A DNA stretch of 10,374 nt from Ferruginibacter sp. Lineage in GTDB: Bacteria > Bacteroidota > Bacteroidia > Chitinophagales > Chitinophagaceae. The DNA is taken from NCBI GenBank assembly GCA_025357775.1, contig JANXOQ010000181.1, positions 1 through 10,374 on the forward strand, given 5' to 3'. The notes beneath the pieces are model-generated. The model was not told the DNA's origin and searched no databases. It saw only the letters and a list, made by a program, of their open reading frames with translations. Made by a program: the position numbers and the translations under genes. Below, piece by piece: positions 6,283 to 10,374 of the stretch (its first letter is position 1; each line of letters opens with the position of its first letter).

Positions 6283-7458
6283 ATGCAACTATCAATCATT
6301 ATAGTAAATTATAACGTAAAATACTTTTTAGAGCATTGCTTGCTTTCAATAATAAAATCTTGTAAAAATATTGAAGCGGAAATATTAGTGGTAGATAATA
6401 ATTCTACTGACGGCAGTAAAGTATATCTTTCTTCCAAATTTTCAACAGTACGTTTTTTTTGGAATAAAGAAAACAAAGGCTTTGGAGAAGCCAATAACGA
6501 AGCATTGCAATTTGCAAATGGAGAGTATATTTTATTTTTAAACCCAGATACTATTGTGGGAGAAGATTGTCTTGAAAAATGCTTAACATTTTTTGAAGAA
6601 AATAAAGACTGCGGTGCATTAGGTGTACGTATGATAGATGGTGCTGGTAATTTTTTAAAAGAAAGTAAAAGGAGCTTGCCCACACCTTCGGCAGGTTTTT
6701 ATAAAATGATTGGTTTGGCAACATTATTTACCTCCTCAAAAATATTTGCTAAATATTATGCAGGTAATATACCCGAAAATGAAAATAATATAGTAGATGT
6801 GCTAGCAGGTGCATTTATGATGCTTAGTAAAAAAGCAGTGGAAATAACCAATGGTTTTGATGAAAGTTTTTTTATGTACGGAGAAGATATTGACCTTTCG
6901 TATCGTATACAAAAAGCGGGCTTACAAAATTATTACATGGGGCAAAATACCATTATTCATTTTAAAGGAGAAAGTACGCAAAAAAAATCGGCTAATTATG
7001 TAAAGCATTTTTATGGTGCTATAAAGCTATTTGTAAATAAGCATTACAGCAAAAAACCATTGCAGGCTTTTTTAATGAAACGCTTTATAGATATTGGAAA
7101 AAACGCTGCTTTTATAAAAAATTGTTTCACGTTCCTTCATACTACTACTTCAATAAAATTTTTAAATACTATTTTTGTAGGTAATTCTTTTCAGCAAGAA
7201 AAAATAAGTCCAGCACTAAAAAATTATGATTTTATAATTATATCTAATAATACAATAAAAGAAAAATTGTTAGAAGAGGTTATACAATTAAATATAGATG
7301 CTTTAATACTCTGCGATGATTATCTATCCTTAAAAGAAATAATAGAATTGCTACCAAAAATGCCTAAAAATATTTTGAGTATGTTTTATCAAAACAATGC
7401 AGGCTGCATTATAGGAAGCAATGATAAAAATGAAAAGGGTATTTTTATTGTAGTGTAG
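6283..7458 (+). CDS. Family 2 glycosyltransferase with C-terminal extension
   Basis: The first about 235 residues are a GT-A fold inverting glycosyltransferase of the rhamnosyltransferase-like GT2 group. Visible motifs: SIIIVNYN (4-11), VDNNSTDGS (37-45, nucleotide-sugar binding), NKGFGEANN (64-72), LNPDT (86-90, the metal-binding acidic motif), GAFMMLSKKA (176-185), GFDESFFMYGEDIDLSYRI (191-209, with Glu201-Asp202 as likely catalytic acidic residues) and HFKGEST (226-232). It transfers a sugar from a nucleotide donor, probably onto an envelope glycan; donor and acceptor are unknown. There is no transmembrane segment in the catalytic part. Residues about 311-391 form an extra alpha/beta region (YDFIIISNN, DALILCDD, AGCIIGSNDKNEKG) that looks Rossmann-like and is not part of the GT2 core. 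The stop overlaps the end of the convergent gene by 14 bp, with no terminator between them. Confidence 0.9.
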   Translation: MQLSIIIVNYNVKYFLEHCLLSIIKSCKNIEAEILVVDNNSTDGSKVYLSSKFSTVRFFWNKENKGFGEANNEALQFANGEYILFLNPDTIVGEDCLEKCLTFFEENKDCGALGVRMIDGAGNFLKESKRSLPTPSAGFYKMIGLATLFTSSKIFAKYYAGNIPENENNIVDVLAGAFMMLSKKAVEITNGFDESFFMYGEDIDLSYRIQKAGLQNYYMGQNTIIHFKGESTQKKSANYVKHFYGAIKLFVNKHYSKKPLQAFLMKRFIDIGKNAAFIKNCFTFLHTTTSIKFLNTIFVGNSFQQEKISPALKNYDFIIISNNTIKEKLLEEVIQLNIDALILCDDYLSLKEIIELLPKMPKNILSMFYQNNAGCIIGSNDKNEKGIFIVV

Positions 7459-8542
7459 CAATTATAATTTTTAATAAGTTTTGTGTATAAGCAGGGTAAG
7501 GCACAAGTGCAAAACTTTCTATTTTGGCTATATTTTTTTCTACACTAAAACCCATTTGATTTGCAAAGATGCAATATTTTTTATTTGATAAATATTGAGC
7601 TAAATATTCTTGTTCTGATTGTGCTGGTGTGGGTACAAAAATAGCTTTTTGTTGCAAAACTGCAATATCCATAACAGTTGTATAGCCACTACGGGCAATA
7701 ATAATTTTTGATGCAAGCATTAGTTCATTTAATTCTTTTGCAGGTAAATGATTATATATTTTTATATTTTCTGCATTTAAAATATTTTCTGCATTCGGCA
7801 AGCCCCTTACCAATGCAATTTTAATTTTTAAATTTTGCATTTGCGTTAGTAAAATATTTTCAAAAATACTACGCTGAGGTTCTGGCCCAGATAGTACTGC
7901 AACTATATCATATTTTTTTTCTACAGTATACTTTTTAAACCTTGATAATGCACCAATATATTTTGTAGGTATCAAAGGCATTTTACGTGGGTGAGATAAT
8001 TCGCCAGCTAAATTATTTTCCTTTTCTTCATCAATCACCCAGCATTCATTAAACTTATTTATAAATTTATAATTTATTAGCTGAGCTATTTTTTCTGTAA
8101 ACCCATTACCCGTTTTTATGAGCAACTGATGCGTAATAAAAATACAATGTGCTTTTTTGCTACACAAACCAAACCTATTATCTGCAAATACAATATCTAT
8201 TTTGTGTTCATCAATTACTTTCTCTAGCCATTTCTTTTCTCTTTTTATGGCAAAAATAATTTTAGGTATTTGCAATATCATTTTTGCCCAAAAAGCTGCT
8301 TTGTTTTTTGCATACTTTATTCTATATCCTTTTAGCGTTAGTATTTTTACATCTAAAAACTCTTTTTTTAACAATGCTGCAGCTTCGTTTTCAGCAGCTA
8401 TTATTACTTCAAAGCCTTGCACAAGTAGTTCTTTTATTATAGGTATACAGCGTGTAGTATGCCCTAAACCCCAATCAAGCGGAGCTACAAGCACTTTTTT
8501 TTTGTATGTATATTTGTTAATATTAGAAGAATTTATGAACAA
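7445..8542 (-). CDS. GT-B glycosyltransferase, MurG/family 28-like
   Basis: Two Rossmann-type halves are visible. The N-terminal half starts VLVAPLDWGLGHTTRC (17-32), the glycine-rich loop of this group. The C-terminal half carries VLSGPEPQRSIFE and then ARSGYTTVMDIAVLQQKAIFVPTP followed by QSEQEYLAQYL (here read as two blocks), the donor-binding signature of family 28 C-terminal domains such as MurG. It should be a cytoplasmic or membrane-associated transferase using a nucleotide sugar; it is not MurG itself, and its substrate is unknown. The start is uncertain: no ATG exists near the 5' end in any frame. TTG 8542 gives 365 residues with about 15 before the domain; GTG 8494 would start at VLVAPL, directly after a nine-A run. 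TCAATTTG, one mismatch from a -7 element, overlaps the TTG and would favour the GTG. The 3' end overlaps the GT2 gene. Confidence 0.85.
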   Translation of the reverse strand: MFINSSNINKYTYKKKVLVAPLDWGLGHTTRCIPIIKELLVQGFEVIIAAENEAAALLKKEFLDVKILTLKGYRIKYAKNKAAFWAKMILQIPKIIFAIKREKKWLEKVIDEHKIDIVFADNRFGLCSKKAHCIFITHQLLIKTGNGFTEKIAQLINYKFINKFNECWVIDEEKENNLAGELSHPRKMPLIPTKYIGALSRFKKYTVEKKYDIVAVLSGPEPQRSIFENILLTQMQNLKIKIALVRGLPNAENILNAENIKIYNHLPAKELNELMLASKIIIARSGYTTVMDIAVLQQKAIFVPTPAQSEQEYLAQYLSNKKYCIFANQMGFSVEKNIAKIESFALVPYPAYTQNLLKIIIATLQ

Positions 8543-8590
8543 ATTGAAAACTTTTAGGCTATGAACTGCGTTTATTATTAACTTAGTATT

Positions 8591-8710
8591 ATGAAAAATA
8601 TTATAAAAGTAACATTTTTAGTATTTATTGTACTTGTAATAGTAGCTACTGGTTGCACAGCAAGCAAAGGGCATAAGTGCGGTTGTACAGGTATGGTTGG
8701 TTACAAATAA
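8591..8710 (+). CDS. Tiny lipoprotein with Cys-Gly-Cys and GMVGYK tail
   Basis: A 39-residue open frame reads as a small lipoprotein. It has a Lys-containing start (MKNIIK), a hydrophobic core (residues 7-18), and a lipobox-like ATGC with Cys22 as the expected lipidated residue. Signal peptidase II cleavage would leave only 18 residues: CTASKGHKCGCTGMVGYK. Cys30 and Cys32 form a CGC pair that could bind a metal or form disulphides. Very small Cys/Gly-containing lipoproteins are common in Bacteroidota, but I cannot name this family. The next gene begins 8 bp after its stop, in the same direction, suggesting one transcript. The start lies 48 bp from the 5' end of the divergent glycosyltransferase gene. 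No exact TAnnTTTG element is visible upstream. Confidence 0.68.
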   Translation: MKNIIKVTFLVFIVLVIVATGCTASKGHKCGCTGMVGYK

Positions 8711-8718
8711 TAAAAACA

Positions 8719-8967
8719 ATGACATCTAACAGAGACCTTCTTGTAATGTTTAAGCAGCGTTTGATGACGCAGCAAGATTTTGATAGAGAAGTTATGCAGT
8801 TAAATGAGTTACTATTTACTACTGAGCGATTAGATAATTTTGTACAAGCACACGAAGTATTAGATCTTAATCGTTATAAAATAATCTCAAAATCAGTAGA
8901 AATAAAAAAAATGATACGCCAAAATAAATTGACAAAGCCTTTTATATTTTTTAGTAACAAAAACTAG
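8719..8967 (+). CDS. Small charged hypothetical protein, 82 aa
   Basis: I do not recognise this protein. It is probably cytoplasmic: no signal peptide or membrane segment, many charged residues, and a likely all-helical N-terminal part (DLLVMFKQRLMTQQDFDREV). Residues 1-40 have the heptad-like hydrophobic spacing of a short helical pair. The C-terminal part is basic (KSVEIKKMIRQNKLTK). ATG 8719 is chosen over the GTG at 8677, because the GTG lies inside the lipoprotein gene and its extension has no independent support. ATG 8719 is 8 bp after the lipoprotein stop, in the context ataaaaacaATGA. The stop TAG (8965-8967) shares the palindrome CTAG with the stop of the convergent aminotransferase gene, giving a 4-bp overlap. 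Confidence 0.7.
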   Translation: MTSNRDLLVMFKQRLMTQQDFDREVMQLNELLFTTERLDNFVQAHEVLDLNRYKIISKSVEIKKMIRQNKLTKPFIFFSNKN

Positions 8968-10229
8968 TCTGTTAATTTTTCCAAAGCATTTCTTAGCTTA
9001 TTTAACATTTCATTTATTTCCTCTTTTTTTACACAACCCACGCTTATTCTGTACCAAGTACTATCATCTTCTGCGCCAAAGCAGTTAAACGGTACCATGG
9101 CTAATTTAGCTTCGTCTAAAATATAAGCAGTTACATCGGTTTGTTTTTCCAAGCTTTTTCCATTTACTTTTTTGCCTACCAAATTTATTTGTACAGTAAG
9201 ATAAATAGCTGCCTGCGGTACAATAGCATCTACGGCAAAACCCTCTTTTTTTAGAGTAATAAAACCTTCATATATATTGCGAAGTCTATATTCTACCTCA
9301 CTTTTAAAGTGTACAAAATAATCAGTAACTACTTTTTCTTGAGCCAAAAATTTTGCCACAGCCTTTTGCTCTGCCATAGGTGCCCATGCACCTACGTGGC
9401 TGTTTATTGCTTTCATTTTTGCAATAACTTCTGCTGGCCCCATGCTCCAGCCTACCCGTACGCCTGTAGCTGCAAAGGCTTTGCTAATACCATCTACAAA
9501 AATAGTATATTCCTTCATAGCTGGGCGTAGTGTTACAGGGTTGTAATGAACGGTATTACCAAAAGTAAGTGTCCAATACATTTGGTCATACATTAAATAT
9601 AATTTTTTTGCTCCTTCGGCTCGGCTAGCATTTTCTTCTATTACTAGGTCACATATTTCCTCTAAGTCTTCCTTTGTAAATGCAGTACCTGTAGGGTTTA
9701 GTGGTGAGCACAAAGCCAGCAATGATGCACCATTTATGTGCGGACGTATTTGTGCAGCAGTGGGCATAAAATTATTCTCTTTTGTGGCTTCTATTAAAAT
9801 ATGTTCCCCTTCGGTAAAATGTGTATAGTGGTTATTATTCCAACTAGGTACAGGGTATATTACTTTATCGCCCTTATCCACAATGGCTCTGTACAATGCA
9901 TATATTAAAGGCCTGCCACCAGCACCTATCAAAATTTCGTTAGCGGCATAATTTAACCCTTCTTTTTTTTGTATAAAATCACCTACTGCTTTTCTTAAAT
10001 CTGCTTCTCCATCTGCAACTGGGTAGGTTGTAAAACCATCATCATATGCATTTTTTATAGCATCCTTTAATTCACAAGGTATTGGAAACTGTGTAGAATC
10101 AAAATCCCCGATTGTGTAATTATAAATATGTTCTCCCTTACTTATCTTTTCTTTAATGATTCCCCCAAGTTTTACAATTTCAGAACCAATAAGGGTTTCA
10201 GCAAGTTTGCTTAATGAAGTAGCTGCCAT
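8964..10229 (-). CDS. PLP-dependent aminotransferase, class I/II
   Basis: A 421-residue fold-type I aminotransferase. Lys250 in FVDGISKAF forms the Schiff base with pyridoxal phosphate; the following GVRVGW provides the phosphate-binding Arg258. Other active-site features are AGGRPLIYALYRAI (103-116), Trp130 in PSWNNNHY stacking on the cofactor ring, Asn178 in SPLNPTG, Asp215 and Tyr218 in YDQMYW, and Arg394 in WYRISVG, the usual substrate-carboxylate arginine. These match aspartate/aromatic aminotransferase-like enzymes, but sequence does not settle the amino donor. A charged insertion (about 197-209) precedes the Asp215 strand. The enzyme is cytoplasmic and probably works in amino-acid metabolism. 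ATG 10229 is the start, with a -7 element 35 bp upstream. It is not in an operon with neighbours in view and ends interlocked with the 82-residue gene. Confidence 0.93.
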   Translation of the reverse strand: MAATSLSKLAETLIGSEIVKLGGIIKEKISKGEHIYNYTIGDFDSTQFPIPCELKDAIKNAYDDGFTTYPVADGEADLRKAVGDFIQKKEGLNYAANEILIGAGGRPLIYALYRAIVDKGDKVIYPVPSWNNNHYTHFTEGEHILIEATKENNFMPTAAQIRPHINGASLLALCSPLNPTGTAFTKEDLEEICDLVIEENASRAEGAKKLYLMYDQMYWTLTFGNTVHYNPVTLRPAMKEYTIFVDGISKAFAATGVRVGWSMGPAEVIAKMKAINSHVGAWAPMAEQKAVAKFLAQEKVVTDYFVHFKSEVEYRLRNIYEGFITLKKEGFAVDAIVPQAAIYLTVQINLVGKKVNGKSLEKQTDVTAYILDEAKLAMVPFNCFGAEDDSTWYRISVGCVKKEEINEMLNKLRNALEKLTD

Positions 10230-10263
10230 AAAAATTATTTAAAAAATAAAAATGAGGTTTTAA

Positions 10264-10271
10264 CAAATATA
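10264..10271 (-). promoter_or_regulatory. Bacteroidota -7 element (TATATTTG) for the aminotransferase gene
   Basis: On the minus strand TATATTTG matches TAnnTTTG exactly, 34 bp before ATG 10229, implying a leader of about 28 nt. No TTG at the expected -33 distance was found; the nearest upstream TTG on that strand is about 38 bp away, which is too far. Confidence 0.5.
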
Positions 10272-10359
10272 ATTGATAAGCATTTTAAATTAAAAATTAA
10301 ATATAGTATCAAATACGTTGTTCAATAATTTTTAAAAAATTATGAGGCTTTTTTAAAAT

Positions 10360-10374
10360 AAAAAATCCCCTTGC
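10360..10374 (-). terminator. Possible 3' half of a terminator cut by the window edge
   Basis: Read on the minus strand the edge is GCAAGGGG followed by A and six T residues. A G-rich arm before a T-run is what the downstream half of an intrinsic terminator would look like, for a minus-strand gene lying beyond 10374. The other arm is outside the window, so this is a guess. Confidence 0.25.

Noticed and set aside
8157..8564. 135-codon plus-strand frame antisense to the GT-B gene
   Set aside because: It is a shadow of the conserved N-terminal glycosyltransferase domain; its Ser/Phe-rich translation shows no family features.
8677..8718. Extended start (GTG 8677) for the 82-residue protein
   Set aside because: It lies inside the lipoprotein gene in another frame; ATG 8719 follows that stop by 8 bp and has a good A-rich context.

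Overview
The window looks like a chromosomal segment from a member of the Bacteroidota, most likely a Chitinophagaceae-type relative. It is strongly A/T-rich. Start codons are preceded by A-rich stretches rather than Shine-Dalgarno sequences. Two upstream regions carry the Bacteroidota -7 promoter element TAnnTTTG. Several protein families are ones I associate with this phylum: a DUF4920 protein, a secreted protein with a DNGTVDGNTVS module, and the GT2 and GT-B glycosyltransferases. The genus assignment is inference; I see no rRNA, tRNA, CRISPR array, insertion sequence or phage gene.

Layout. A 5'-truncated gene (2-382, +) ends in a hydrophobic tail. An AlkB-type membrane alkane monooxygenase (442-1482, +) and a secreted DUF4920 protein (1593-2063, +) follow, closed by a strong terminator at 2091-2122. 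The minus strand then carries a secreted two-domain protein (2126-3130), a scramblase/LURP-one-like protein (3414-4010), a cyclophilin peptidyl-prolyl isomerase (4051-4494) and thiamine-monophosphate kinase ThiL (4817-5845). After a 437-bp gap upstream of thiL with no gene, a GT2 glycosyltransferase (6283-7458, +) runs into a convergent GT-B glycosyltransferase (7445-8542, -), overlapping by 14 bp. A 39-residue lipoprotein (8591-8710, +) and an 82-residue unknown protein (8719-8967, +) form a tight two-gene unit. It meets a class I/II aminotransferase (8964-10229, -) at a CTAG palindrome that supplies both stop codons.

Most genes are housekeeping or membrane/envelope functions that share location rather than one pathway. 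The plausible units are the cyclophilin plus scramblase-like pair (40 bp apart, with one promoter element upstream and one terminator downstream) and the small lipoprotein plus 82-residue protein. The two glycosyltransferases may both act on envelope glycans, but they are on opposite strands. I did not find a convincing new multi-gene system. The points most worth following are the tiny lipoprotein pair, a 60-nt compound hairpin before a terminator at 3278-3405, a 24-bp palindrome in the thiL leader, the C-terminal extension of the GT2 enzyme, and the two interlocked convergent gene ends.
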